Source of the DNA: Paraburkholderia terricola
GTDB lineage: Bacteria; Pseudomonadota; Gammaproteobacteria; Burkholderiales; Burkholderiaceae
NCBI RefSeq assembly: GCF_900142195.1
Contig: NZ_FRAB01000060.1
Location: 1 to 34,111, forward strand
Reading direction: 5' to 3'
Length of the DNA: 34,111 nt
The translations under genes and the position numbers were made by a program. The first letter of the stretch is position 1. Each line of letters starts with the position of its first letter. Of this stretch, positions 1-7,885 are shown one piece after another. The notes under the pieces were generated by a model, which saw only the letters and a list, made by a program, of their open reading frames with translations, searched no databases and had not been told where the DNA came from.

Positions 1-224
1 ATCATCCTGTCTTTCAACAGGAAAACCTTCCTTTCATTACTGTGTGAGACTTGATACTTTCGCTTCCGGCAGACCCCGAAGAATCCACCGCGCGCCGCGC
101 ATCAAGCGCCCACACTTATCGGCTGTTAGTTTTTAAAGATCGGTTGCGCATTCACCACCGTCACGACGCCCACTTCAACCACCCGGCACCGCTTCGTTCT
201 GCGTCGCTGCATCTGCAGCAGAGA
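1..224 (-). other. Pre-16S rRNA leader of an rRNA operon (partial)
   Basis: Read on the minus strand, this stretch matches what I remember of the Burkholderia pre-16S leader: a boxA-like element, then text around 45-62 reading TATCAAGTCTCACACAG, then a small hairpin at 6-21 (CCTGT and ACAGG arms). The 16S gene itself would lie just beyond position 1, outside the window. No protein is expected here, and an open frame through it on the plus strand is fortuitous because it runs antisense into the neighbouring gene. The leader starts near 224 if transcription begins at the proximal promoter and near 356 from the distal one. Recognition is from memory, supported by the promoter architecture seen directly. 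Confidence 0.8.
129..142 (-). promoter_or_regulatory. boxA-like rRNA antitermination element
   Basis: The minus strand reads CGATCTTTAAAAAC. This resembles the rRNA boxA core (CTTTAA followed by A residues) that recruits NusB/NusE to make rRNA transcription termination-resistant. Its place, roughly 85-95 nt downstream of the proximal promoter and upstream of 16S, is where a leader boxA should be. The call rests on motif and position. Confidence 0.65.
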
Positions 225-230
225 AACGAG

Positions 231-259
231 ATTATGGAGAACTTCCGTCACGCCGTCAA
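231..259 (-). promoter_or_regulatory. rRNA operon proximal promoter (P2)
   Basis: The minus strand shows a -35 of TTGACG (254-259), a 17-nt spacer and a -10 of CATAAT (231-236). Upstream, about 262-281, is an A/T-richer stretch with A runs (AGAAAGTTGGAAAAACC) that could act as an UP element. Transcription would start near 224 and run left towards 16S. Confidence 0.8.
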
Positions 260-315
260 CAGGTTTTTCCAACTTTCTAACCCGTCCGACCCGCCGCAAA
301 CCCCCGCCATTGCTG

Positions 316-359
316 GCTCTTCCGCTTCCCGCGCCCCGCTGTCCGGGGCACGAAAGAGC
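316..359. other. Inverted-repeat hairpin between the tandem rrn promoters
   Basis: Nested complementary arms are visible: GCTCTT (316-321) with AAGAGC (354-359), and GCCCCG (333-338) with CGGGGC (344-349) around a 5-nt loop. No T-run follows on either strand, so it does not look like a classical intrinsic terminator. It lies within the transcript of the distal promoter. Confidence 0.4.
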
Positions 360-362
360 GAG

Positions 363-391
363 ATTCTAGCGACCCCGAACGGGCCTTGCAA
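363..391 (-). promoter_or_regulatory. rRNA operon distal promoter (P1)
   Basis: The minus strand shows a -35 of TTGCAA (386-391), exactly 17 nt, then a -10 of TAGAAT (363-368). An A/T-rich segment (about 393-408) sits upstream, starting almost at the stop codon of the neighbouring membrane-protein gene. With the promoter at 231-259 it forms a tandem P1/P2 arrangement typical of rRNA operons. Start near 356. Confidence 0.75.
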
Positions 392-409
392 GCGTTATCT
401 GGAATTTCT

Positions 410-1525
410 TCAAGGCGCCTTTTCTATGCGGCCCGTCTCCTCTGCAACCGGTGCTTTTAAATCTGACGCCAAAGGCCGTGCAACCTGTGCGCCGATGGTC
501 CAATCGTGCAGGACGGTATATGCGACCGCCAGCAAGGTCGGGCCGATGAAAACGCCGAGAAAGCCGAAAGCGAACGCCCCGCCAAGGATGCCGAGCATCA
601 CAAGGATCAGCGGCATATCGCTGTTCTTGCCAATCAGGATCGGCTTGATGACATTGTCGGACATGCCGACGACCAGCACGCCCCAAACGACCAGAAAGAT
701 CGCCCACCCCGTGGCGCCGCCGTGATACAGCCAGATCGCCGCAGGCAACCACACGACCACCGGGCCGCCCGGTATCACCGACAGGAAAAATGTTGCCAGG
801 CCAAGCAGCGCCGGGGCCGGCACGCCGGCAATCCAGCAACCGAATCCAGCCAGAACCCCTTGCACGAGTGCGGTGCCGAGAATCCCATAGACCACGCCTT
901 TCACTGTGCTGCCAGCGAGCGCCAGCAGATAATCGGCACGCTCGCCGGCGATACGCTGCATGCCGGCATTCAGCCAGGCCGCCGCGCCCTCTCCTCCGGT
1001 ATAAAAGAAGAAAGCGAGCACGATACTCAGCGCCAACAGCCCCAACCCGTGCGTGACAGCAATCGCGGCCGCCAGGATCCATTTGCCGGCCGGCGCCGCC
1101 AGGGTACGCAATTGCGCGATCAGTTCCGAATTGCTACTTGTCAGGCGCTCCCAGAAGGTCTCGAGGCTCGAACCGACCACGGGGATTCGGCCCACCCATG
1201 GCGGCAAATCCGGCAAGCCGGCTTCAAAGAGCCGTTGCACCAGCGCGACGATGTCATGAACATGCGCGCCGAATGCAAAGCCCGCATAAACGAACGGCCC
1301 CAGCACAACGACCAGAATGATCAGCACGATCAACGTGGCGGCCCACCTGCGCCGCCCGCCGACCGCCACGGTCAGCCGCCGGTATAAGCCCCACGAGCTA
1401 TAACTGAGGATGGCGCCCCACAGCAGCGCGGTGGTAAAAGGCGCCAGCACCAGGAGCGAGCCGCCCACCAGAATGATGAGCGCGAAGACAGCGGCGAGAC
1501 GCTCGATCAGTTGGTCCGATTTCAC
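410..1525 (-). CDS. AI-2E family transporter / PerM-like membrane protein
   Basis: Inner-membrane protein of the AI-2E transporter (PerM/YdiK/TqsA) family, about 371 residues, the usual length. Several hydrophobic segments are evident: an N-terminal pair, then a soluble stretch with the PPWVGRIPVVG motif, then a cluster of C-terminal helices including the family-typical LLGLATFFLSVIPGGPVVVWLPAA and GMSDNVIKPILIG segments. Substrate cannot be told from sequence; family members export signals, act as Na+/H+ antiporters or are uncharacterised. I chose the GTG start at 1525 because GGAGG lies 8 nt upstream; an in-frame ATG at 1570 lacks such a site. The gene is followed immediately, on the same strand, by the rrn promoters. 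Confidence 0.85.
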   Translation of the reverse strand: MKSDQLIERLAAVFALIILVGGSLLVLAPFTTALLWGAILSYSSWGLYRRLTVAVGGRRRWAATLIVLIILVVVLGPFVYAGFAFGAHVHDIVALVQRLFEAGLPDLPPWVGRIPVVGSSLETFWERLTSSNSELIAQLRTLAAPAGKWILAAAIAVTHGLGLLALSIVLAFFFYTGGEGAAAWLNAGMQRIAGERADYLLALAGSTVKGVVYGILGTALVQGVLAGFGCWIAGVPAPALLGLATFFLSVIPGGPVVVWLPAAIWLYHGGATGWAIFLVVWGVLVVGMSDNVIKPILIGKNSDMPLILVMLGILGGAFAFGFLGVFIGPTLLAVAYTVLHDWTIGAQVARPLASDLKAPVAEETGRIEKAP

Positions 1526-1803
1526 AATGAACACCTCCGGTTGTGCCAGACCACGGCGACGAATGAACATGCGCCTTGTCAGGCGCCCGCTAAAGCGTGC
1601 CAGTATAGAAGCGGGTCGCCCCCCCCTCGGGACGGTCTTATATCATCCGGCCAAGCCGCCGCACAACGCATGTGGGAACACTCCCGACGGGCCGACTCTT
1701 TCATGTGAAAACGTCCTAATCCACCCGGCATCGCCGGTCAAACAATATGGCGGCATGGAAAAGAATAGAATATAAGGTTCTGTGCCTCCCAACTTCTGGA
1801 TTT

Positions 1804-3018
1804 ATGCGCTCGCGAATCGCCAAACGTCTCCCCCCCGATGCCGACAAACTCGTCGGTCTCTCGCTCGCGCTTTTCGCGTCGGGCAGCCGCACCGAGGACC
1901 GCTTCTGGGAAGCGAAGCTCGATGCGTTGCTGACCAAGATCGTCCGTAACGCCAATCAGACCACGCTGGACGCCGCGCTCGACCATCTGCAGCAAAATCA
2001 TCCGGATGCGTACGGCGCGCTCGCCGACATGGCGGAAACCCACAGCGAGTCGTTCATCGTCGAACATGAAGGCGTGTCTTACGAAGCGCTGCTGATCGCC
2101 GCGCCGGTGCTCGCCTGGACCCGTTACATGATTCCGTCCGGCCCGCTCAAGACCGATGCGGCCGACGCCCTGCGCGCGCACCTGCAAGCACACGTGCTCG
2201 CGGCCAATACGCGCGTGGCCATGGCGCCGTTTCTGTACAGCATCGATCAGTTGCCGCGCCATCACGTGGAAACCTGGCGCATGGCGCAGCAACTTGCTCA
2301 AGCCGCCATGGCCGGCGGCAGCGTCAAGCTCAATTTCGGCGAACTGCCGGAAACGTCGCCGATTCTGGCCGACCCGCGCTTCCTGCTGGCCGTGGTTGCG
2401 GCACCTGTGGGCGAGCCGACGTTTCGCTGGCAGGAGGAAGAGCACGGCAGCCGGATCGAGCGTGGGCAATGTCTCGAGCAATGGGCCACGCAAGGCGGCG
2501 CCAATCTGTCGCTGGTGTTGCCGGGCTGCGAATTCGAATGCCTGCTGCCGGATGCCTATTATTCGGCCTGCCGCGACGCCGACGAGCGCGTGCGCCCCCA
2601 CACGGTGCGCACCGCCGTGCGCTATCTGTTCGACACGATCGGCGCCGCGCCGCAGGACCTGCGCGCGGTTGTCGCGGGCTTCGGCGAACGCCGCATCGAC
2701 GAATATCGCGTCGGCTTCACGCGCCGCGGCAGCAATGATGTGATCTACGGCGTCGTATGGCCGCTGTACGGCCGCGAAAACGGCGAGCCGGGCATTGACG
2801 AAGAGCCGCAAGAAAGCGCCGCATCGGACGATCCCCTCGAGGAAATCGTCGCGCTGCTCAAGGAGACCGGCGTGACGGACGTGCGCCGCCATGCCGGCCG
2901 CTTCGAGCCTGAATATTGCGATGATTGCGGTGTGCCGCTCTACGCGGACCCGCTCGGCGAAATCGTCCACGCCGAAATGCCGGAAGACGCGGAACCCGCG
3001 CAGCCGCATTTTCATTGA
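1804..3018 (+). CDS. DUF2863 family protein
   Basis: A cytosolic protein of about 404 residues that I recognise as the DUF2863 family, found mainly in Burkholderiales; its function is unknown. It has no signal peptide and no membrane segment. The last 40 residues hold CDDCG in an otherwise acidic, histidine-ending tail, which suggests a small metal knuckle or redox pair. The ATG at 1804 (MRSRIAKRLPPDADKL) is preferred over one at 1747: the extra 19 residues look unlike family members and overlap a possible promoter with A/T-rich text at 1760-1777. The gene is divergent from the AI-2E gene; the 278 bp between them hold no other gene I can support. A strong terminator follows. Confidence 0.75.
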   Translation: MRSRIAKRLPPDADKLVGLSLALFASGSRTEDRFWEAKLDALLTKIVRNANQTTLDAALDHLQQNHPDAYGALADMAETHSESFIVEHEGVSYEALLIAAPVLAWTRYMIPSGPLKTDAADALRAHLQAHVLAANTRVAMAPFLYSIDQLPRHHVETWRMAQQLAQAAMAGGSVKLNFGELPETSPILADPRFLLAVVAAPVGEPTFRWQEEEHGSRIERGQCLEQWATQGGANLSLVLPGCEFECLLPDAYYSACRDADERVRPHTVRTAVRYLFDTIGAAPQDLRAVVAGFGERRIDEYRVGFTRRGSNDVIYGVVWPLYGRENGEPGIDEEPQESAASDDPLEEIVALLKETGVTDVRRHAGRFEPEYCDDCGVPLYADPLGEIVHAEMPEDAEPAQPHFH

Positions 3019-3060
3019 GCATCGGCGTCGGCGCCTGACCGGGCAGCCGTCGAGTCAGAA

Positions 3061-3086
3061 AGCCCCGCCGCGCGCGGGGCTTTTTT
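3061..3086 (+). terminator. Intrinsic terminator after the DUF2863 gene
   Basis: An 8-bp GC stem (AGCCCCGC with GCGGGGCT) around a 5-nt loop is followed by six T residues. It lies 42 nt after the DUF2863 stop codon and isolates that gene from the LuxR-type regulator. Confidence 0.9.
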
Positions 3087-3154
3087 ACGTCATTCCTCTT
3101 ATGCCTTTTGGACAGGCCGTCAAGTTGAAGGGAATTTGTCATCATAGGGACGGC

Positions 3155-3171
3155 GACGCATCGCATGCGTC
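3155..3171. promoter_or_regulatory. Perfect inverted repeat upstream of the LuxR-type gene
   Basis: GACGCAT and ATGCGTC flank a CGC centre, giving perfect 7-bp arms, 60 nt before the regulator's start codon. It has the shape of a binding site for a dimeric regulator, possibly autoregulatory, but no protein can be assigned. Confidence 0.35.
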
Positions 3172-3231
3172 CGGCTCCTTGGCCGGGCGCATGCATCGCG
3201 CCACTTCGCCCGAATCATCTGGAGACATGGC

Positions 3232-4116
3232 ATGCGATTCTCGATACTCAACTCAGACGCGGAACGCCGCGATGGGCTCAAAGCGCTACTGCGGCAAATC
3301 GACCGGCTGGCGCGCTTTCACGAAGCACAAGATTGGCGCCAGGTCGTACGCGCGTTCAAACGTCAGCGACCTGATTTGCTAGTGATCGACTGGCAGGACT
3401 GGATGTCGGTCGCGGACACCCGCCATCTACTCAGCCACTATCCGGACCTGCGGGTTGCAGTACTGACCGACCATATCTCACCGGACGTCGTGCGGGAACT
3501 CATGGACGAAGGCGTGCTCGGCGTCGTGCCCCGCGAAACCGACCCTTGCCTGATCGTGCGCGCGTTTGAAATGGTTTTGCTTGGCGGCCACTATGTGCCG
3601 CCCGGCGCGCTGGCATTGAATCCGCCGCTGCCGCCGGACGCCACGATCCGGCCGTTCGACGAAAAAAACCCGCCACCCCGTCGCACCAAACTCTCCAACG
3701 GACTATCGCCCCGTCAGCAACAAATCATGCGCTGTGTCCACATGGGCAGCACCAATAAGATGATCGCGCGCACGCTCGGCATCAGCGAGGGCACGGTCAA
3801 GATCCATCTGACGAGCATCTTCCAGCAACTCGGCGCTCCCAACCGCGCCGCCGCGGTCGCGTTGTACAACGGCTGGCTGTCCGCCCAATTGCAAGTACTG
3901 CGCAACTGTGGAGAAGCTTCTACTCGTCCGGTCATGGGGCAAACCGGTGTCGTGCCGTTACGGCGCCGTACGCAGCGGCGCTTCCGCTATCCGTTGCCCG
4001 CTAACGACACGCCCGGTTCGTTGCCGATGGCGGCCGAACCGGCCCTGCCGTATGGCAACGCGGCGGCTGGAGCGCCGGCACCGGAACTCGAACCGCTGGG
4101 CCAGGGCCCGGCATGA
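3232..4116 (+). CDS. LuxR/NarL-type response regulator
   Basis: A 294-residue DNA-binding regulator. Residues 1-125 look like a receiver domain: Asp9 in the acidic pocket, probable phospho-acceptor Asp53 (LLVIDWQD), Thr79, and Arg101 where the conserved Lys usually sits. Residues 157-217 are a LuxR-type helix-turn-helix with the hallmark LSPRQQQIM, NKMIARTLGISEGTVKIHL and FQQLGAPNRAAAV segments. After it comes a roughly 75-residue Pro/Arg/Ala-rich tail that is not part of the family core and looks disordered. GGAG at 3221-3224 lies 7 nt before the ATG. No sensor kinase gene is adjacent, so it is an orphan in this window and its signal and targets are unknown. Confidence 0.85.
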   Translation: MRFSILNSDAERRDGLKALLRQIDRLARFHEAQDWRQVVRAFKRQRPDLLVIDWQDWMSVADTRHLLSHYPDLRVAVLTDHISPDVVRELMDEGVLGVVPRETDPCLIVRAFEMVLLGGHYVPPGALALNPPLPPDATIRPFDEKNPPPRRTKLSNGLSPRQQQIMRCVHMGSTNKMIARTLGISEGTVKIHLTSIFQQLGAPNRAAAVALYNGWLSAQLQVLRNCGEASTRPVMGQTGVVPLRRRTQRRFRYPLPANDTPGSLPMAAEPALPYGNAAAGAPAPELEPLGQGPA

Positions 4117-4226
4117 CGCCGGCCGGCGCTCGCGCCTTCAACCGGCACGCGCATTTCTGGCGGCGTTGCGCCGGCTGGCATGGAATCCGCTCACACCTTT
4201 TCTTATCCAACGAGTAATATGAAGAC

Positions 4227-4901
4227 ATGGGTTTCCTCTACACACCGCTTCCGTTCTGGGTCGCTGTCGGTGGCTGGATCGCCACTGCGATAGTGGTCGC
4301 GCTCGCGCTGTGGAAAAATCCTTTCAAACGACTTCAGGACGGCACATTGCAGCATGTCTGGCTCGCGATCATCGTCGCGGTGTCCGTGCTGTGGGCAAGT
4401 AACGCCTGGCTCGATGACGGCACCGTCATGCATCTGCTCGGCGCTACCCTCGTCGTCACGCTGTTCGACTGGGCGCTCGCGCTCATCGCCATGGCCGTGG
4501 TCGTTGGTCTCGCCGCCGTTGTCTTCGACGCGCCCTGGCAAGGCATCGCGCTAACCTTCCTCGTGTTCGGCGCGTTGCCTGTCGGCATTTCGACCTTGGT
4601 CCAGCGCGCCAGCATCGCCTGGCTGCCGCGCAACCTCTTCATGTTCATCCTCGGTCAGGGTTTTGTTTCGCCAGCCATCGCGGTGTCGCTCACGGCAGCC
4701 GCGGCGCTCGGCATTCACATCGTGCTGGCCGATGGTTCAATGCTCGTGGTGCCGGCCGGCTATGCGTTCAGCGTGCTCTTGCTCGCGACCGGCGAAGCCT
4801 GGTTCACCGGCATGTCGACGGCACTGATCGCGGTTTACCGTCCCGCATGGGTTACTACTTATGATGTACGCCGATACCGATTGGGTGGGCCACGCATCTG
4901 A
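4227..4901 (+). CDS. CbiM-like multi-pass membrane protein
   Basis: A 224-residue, very hydrophobic protein with about six predicted membrane segments and a short cytosolic, arginine-rich C-terminus (YDVRRYRLGGPRI). The segment GALPVGISTLVQRASIAWLPRNLFMFILGQGF resembles the membrane-protein group related to CbiM, the substrate-specific subunit of energy-coupling-factor transporters for cobalt or nickel. The N-terminal metal-binding MHI motif of true CbiM is absent and no ATPase or CbiQ partner is nearby, so metal transport is only a possibility. The ribosome site is weak (GAAGAC just before the ATG). It starts 110 nt after the LuxR-type gene on the same strand. Confidence 0.6.
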   Translation: MGFLYTPLPFWVAVGGWIATAIVVALALWKNPFKRLQDGTLQHVWLAIIVAVSVLWASNAWLDDGTVMHLLGATLVVTLFDWALALIAMAVVVGLAAVVFDAPWQGIALTFLVFGALPVGISTLVQRASIAWLPRNLFMFILGQGFVSPAIAVSLTAAAALGIHIVLADGSMLVVPAGYAFSVLLLATGEAWFTGMSTALIAVYRPAWVTTYDVRRYRLGGPRI

Positions 4902-5074
4902 CAAGTCCGGCACAGGCAACCTGCCTGAACGTGCGCGCCGCAATACCTCAGCCGAACACACGAAGCCGGCGAACGCGTGACACGATAGAACAAAATATTT
5001 ATGTCACGATTGAACTCATCCCCGGCGCGGAGCATCTTACGTGCCTCTGATCTCATAAGCGCCTAACGAACTAG

Positions 5075-5740
5075 ATGGATCGCACCAACGTACCGCGCCG
5101 GTTGCTGCGGGTGGTCGGCCGGTTGGCAACATTTGCAGCGGGTCTCTCGCTCTCATGCATTGCTCCCGCATTCGCCGATCAGCTCGAACAGCGCAACGAG
5201 CTCGTCAACAGATTTGTCAATGAAATGCATGCCGATCCGCTAGTCGCGGACTGCGCCGCTCATGGCAACTTTGTCGCAAGCACATCCACTGCTTTCGACC
5301 ATGTCGAATTTTCACCCAGTTCCTTTGACAGCGCGCACGCTTCGGTGACGCCCTGGAACGATTCGTTCGACGAGGGCAAGCAGCGTGTCAAGGTGGATAA
5401 CATCGTCACCGTCGAAGGGCTCGGCATCCGTTCGGGGGGCGGCGGCGATCCGGCCGATCTGAAGTTTCGCTGCGGCTATGTGGGCGCGCAGATGCTGGCG
5501 TTCAGCTGGAACGATCCGGTGCCGCCGGCCCGTGCGCGCAGCGCCGAGCCATCGGGCTCCCAAGTCTCGTCGGGCAAGCAGAAGAACGTGAAAGGCAAGC
5601 ACACGGCAAGCGGCAAAACCGCGAAGAAAGCGAATTCGAAGTCCTCCAAGGCGACCGCGAGCAAGTCATCGCGAACGACATCGAACAAGTCGCCCAGCAA
5701 ATCCACAGCGAAGAAAACGCCGGCGAAAAAGTCTCAGTAA
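5075..5740 (+). CDS. Secreted BspC-like protein with lysine-rich tail
   Basis: A 221-residue exported protein. Residues 1-34 form a signal peptide (arginine-rich start, hydrophobic core, AFA cleavage site before Asp35). The mature core, residues 35-150, has two cysteines (Cys60 and Cys133) that could form a disulphide, and resembles proteins I recall being labelled BspC-domain in Burkholderia; function is not established. Residues 165-221 are almost wholly Lys, Ser, Thr and Ala with SKSS/KSPSKSTAKK-type repeats, like the tail of histone H1. The tail is strongly basic and probably disordered, suggesting contact with DNA, RNA, polyanionic polysaccharide or the outer surface. No clear Shine-Dalgarno precedes the ATG. 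A bidirectional terminator follows. Confidence 0.65.
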   Translation: MDRTNVPRRLLRVVGRLATFAAGLSLSCIAPAFADQLEQRNELVNRFVNEMHADPLVADCAAHGNFVASTSTAFDHVEFSPSSFDSAHASVTPWNDSFDEGKQRVKVDNIVTVEGLGIRSGGGGDPADLKFRCGYVGAQMLAFSWNDPVPPARARSAEPSGSQVSSGKQKNVKGKHTASGKTAKKANSKSSKATASKSSRTTSNKSPSKSTAKKTPAKKSQ

Positions 5741-5803
5741 CGAGGCAAATAAACGCAGCCGAATCAACGGCCCCGCTCCACCGGTCGTTCAGGCACCGCA
5801 ATA

Positions 5804-5841
5804 AAAAAGAGGCACACACTCTGCAGTGCGTGCCTCTTTTT
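5804..5841. terminator. Bidirectional intrinsic terminator
   Basis: AAAAAGAGGCAC (5804-5815) pairs perfectly with GTGCCTCTTTTT (5830-5841); one mismatch and four further pairs extend the stem inward. The A-run and T-run flank both sides, so it can stop transcripts from the plus-strand BspC-like gene and from the minus-strand M14 gene, which converge here. Confidence 0.9.
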
Positions 5842-5856
5842 CTTGCAACGCGCGGC

Positions 5857-7011
5857 TTAAACGAACGTCTCCACATGCCGCAGGATCGCCTGCAACATCG
5901 CGGCGCCGAGCGAGGCACTGCGCGCGCCGTTCCAGCCCACCCGCTCGTCGGGCAAATTGGCGTTGTCCTTGAACGGCATCTCCAGCGTCAACGACAGGCA
6001 ACCGAATTCGTTGCCGATATATTTCGAAGCCAGCTTTAGCGCATCCTCGCGATATTTGCTCGCGGCATAGCCATATTTGTCCTGGAAATCAGGACTCGCC
6101 TGCTTGAACGCCTCGATGAACGCCTTCTGCTCCTGTCCCTGCCGCTCGGTGAAACCGGGCAGCATTTCGGAGCCTGCCACGAACACATAGGGCAGCGCCT
6201 CGTCGCCGTGAATATCGAAGAACAGTTCGCAGCCGGTTGCGTGAATCGCGTCGCGCACCACCAGCACTTCGGGGCTGCGCGTGGCGTCCGGTTCCATCCA
6301 CTCGCGATTCAGATTCGCGCCGGCCGCATTGGTGCGCAGATTGCCGTGCACACTGCCGTCCGGGTTCATGTTCGGCACGATGTAGAACACGGCATGATCG
6401 TAGAGCTTGCGCGCGACCGGGTCGCCCGCCCAATCGCCCCAGCCCACGAGGCGCTTCACGAGACCCTCGATAAACCATTCGGCCATCGTCTCGCCTGGGT
6501 GCTGGCGTGCGATCAGCCAGACTTTCTTCTTGGGCACATCACCGGTTTGCGGCGTGCCGAGCGTGAGAAGCGACATTGGCCGACCTTCGACGGTCGCGCC
6601 CAGCTCCGTGAGCGTTGCCTGCGGCATCTGCTGCACCGCGCCGAGAAACTCCAGATGACGTTCTTCGCTGTACGGCTCGAAATACGCGTAATAGATGCGG
6701 TCGAAATCCGGCGTATGGTCGATCCTCAGCACACGGCCGTCATACGAGGTCGGCACGCGGAACCAGTTCACCCGGTCATAGCTCGCGACCGCCTGATAAT
6801 CGCGCCAGCCTTCGGCAAAGGCGCACGCGGCGGCATTCTCGAAACTCATCACGCAGCGCTCGCCCGCCGCGCCGGACAAGCGGAAGTAAAACCACTGCGC
6901 AAACTCCGCGTGGCTGTCCGGCCGCACGCGCAGCCGTATATTGCCCGCGTCTTCGCAGGACAGCACTTCGATCGCGCCCGCGTCGAAATTGCTCGTAATC
7001 GATAACGTCAT
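5857..7011 (-). CDS. M14 family zinc carboxypeptidase-like enzyme
   Basis: A 384-residue cytosolic metallopeptidase of the M14 family, subgroup with an N-terminal beta-sandwich (residues 1-120) before the peptidase domain (about 125-380), as in cytosolic carboxypeptidase-like proteins. Zinc ligands are visible as His171 and Glu174 (HPGE) and His268 (FDIHGDE); the catalytic Glu is Glu344 (LTLEMPF). NMNPDG, RTNAAG and NLNREW supply the substrate-binding residues. Substrate is unknown; bacterial relatives may trim C-terminal residues from peptides. The ATG at 7011 is chosen because GGGAAGAAC precedes it; a further upstream start at 7074 would overlap yaaA. It lies 34 nt after the yaaA stop, so the two are probably co-transcribed. 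Confidence 0.87.
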   Translation of the reverse strand: MTLSITSNFDAGAIEVLSCEDAGNIRLRVRPDSHAEFAQWFYFRLSGAAGERCVMSFENAAACAFAEGWRDYQAVASYDRVNWFRVPTSYDGRVLRIDHTPDFDRIYYAYFEPYSEERHLEFLGAVQQMPQATLTELGATVEGRPMSLLTLGTPQTGDVPKKKVWLIARQHPGETMAEWFIEGLVKRLVGWGDWAGDPVARKLYDHAVFYIVPNMNPDGSVHGNLRTNAAGANLNREWMEPDATRSPEVLVVRDAIHATGCELFFDIHGDEALPYVFVAGSEMLPGFTERQGQEQKAFIEAFKQASPDFQDKYGYAASKYREDALKLASKYIGNEFGCLSLTLEMPFKDNANLPDERVGWNGARSASLGAAMLQAILRHVETFV

Positions 7012-7045
7012 GATGTTCTTCCCGGCATGTGTGCGAGGCAGTCGC

Positions 7046-7828
7046 CTAGTCGGCGAGGCGGCGGCGGAATACATAAGTGGAATCGTTCGAGGCTTCGGCG
7101 TCGAATGCGTAGCCCTCGGCGTCGAAATCCTTCAGCTGTTCCGGCGTGTTCAGGCGATTCTCGACCGCGTAGCGCGCCATCAGACCGCGCGCGCGCTTCG
7201 CGTGAAAGCTGATGATCTTGTAGCGGCCGCCCTTCCAGTCCTCGAACACCGGCGTGATGACAGGTGCTTCCAGCAATTTCGGCTTGACCGACTTGAAGTA
7301 CTCGCCCGATGCGCAATTCACCAGCACGCGCGACGCCGCGGCCTTCTTTCTTAGCTGCGCATTCAAAGCCTGCGTGATCCGTTCGCCCCAGAACGCGTAT
7401 AGGTCCTTACCGCGCGGGTTGGCGAAGCGCGTGCCCATTTCGAGCCGGTACGGCTGCAGCAGATCGAGCGGACGCAGCAAGCCATACAGGCCGGACAGCA
7501 CGCGCACGTGCTTCTGCGCGTAATCCAGATCGGCCGACGACAAGGTCTTCGCATTGAAGCCCTCATACACGTCGCCGTTGAATGCGAGCACCGCCTGCTT
7601 GGCGTTGTGCGTGCCGAACGTGGGCGACCATTGCGCGTAGCGCTGGAAATTGAGGTGCGCGAGCTGATCGGAAATGTCCATCAGCGATGCGATCTGCTGC
7701 GGCGACAAACGGCGCAATCCGCCGATCAATTCGGCTGCCTCGTCGACGAAATCGGGGATGGTGTGCTTCTTGACGTGCGGCGGGGTGTCGTAGTCGAGAG
7801 ATTTCGCCGGCGACAGAACGATTATCAT
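7046..7828 (-). CDS. yaaA: Peroxide stress protein YaaA
   Basis: A 260-residue protein of the YaaA (DUF328/UPF0246) family, full length. Family signatures are the start MIIVLSPAKSLDY, the LYGLLRPLDLLQPYRLEMG block, and the C-terminal ISFHAKRARGLMARY block. In E. coli, YaaA is induced by OxyR and lowers free intracellular iron during hydrogen peroxide stress, limiting Fenton damage; the fold binds DNA. It is divergent from the PIN-domain gene with 57 bp between start codons. A 7-bp inverted repeat (CAGGCAC, GCC, GTGCCTG at 7838-7854) lies in that gap. I see no recognisable OxyR box. Confidence 0.93.
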   Translation of the reverse strand: MIIVLSPAKSLDYDTPPHVKKHTIPDFVDEAAELIGGLRRLSPQQIASLMDISDQLAHLNFQRYAQWSPTFGTHNAKQAVLAFNGDVYEGFNAKTLSSADLDYAQKHVRVLSGLYGLLRPLDLLQPYRLEMGTRFANPRGKDLYAFWGERITQALNAQLRKKAAASRVLVNCASGEYFKSVKPKLLEAPVITPVFEDWKGGRYKIISFHAKRARGLMARYAVENRLNTPEQLKDFDAEGYAFDAEASNDSTYVFRRRLAD

Positions 7829-7837
7829 AGAGGCTTG

Positions 7838-7854
7838 CAGGCACGCCGTGCCTG
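7838..7854. promoter_or_regulatory. Inverted repeat between yaaA and the PIN gene
   Basis: Perfect 7-bp arms CAGGCAC and GTGCCTG around a GCC centre, within the 57-bp gap between two divergent start codons. It could be an operator or a short leader hairpin; no T-run accompanies it. Confidence 0.3.
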
Positions 7855-7885
7855 GCGGTCAAAGACGAAAGCCAGATTGTAACGA

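Noticed and set aside
51..725. A 224-residue plus-strand reading frame at the left end
   Set aside because: It runs through the rRNA leader and promoters and then antisense to the AI-2E-type gene; its composition looks non-coding.
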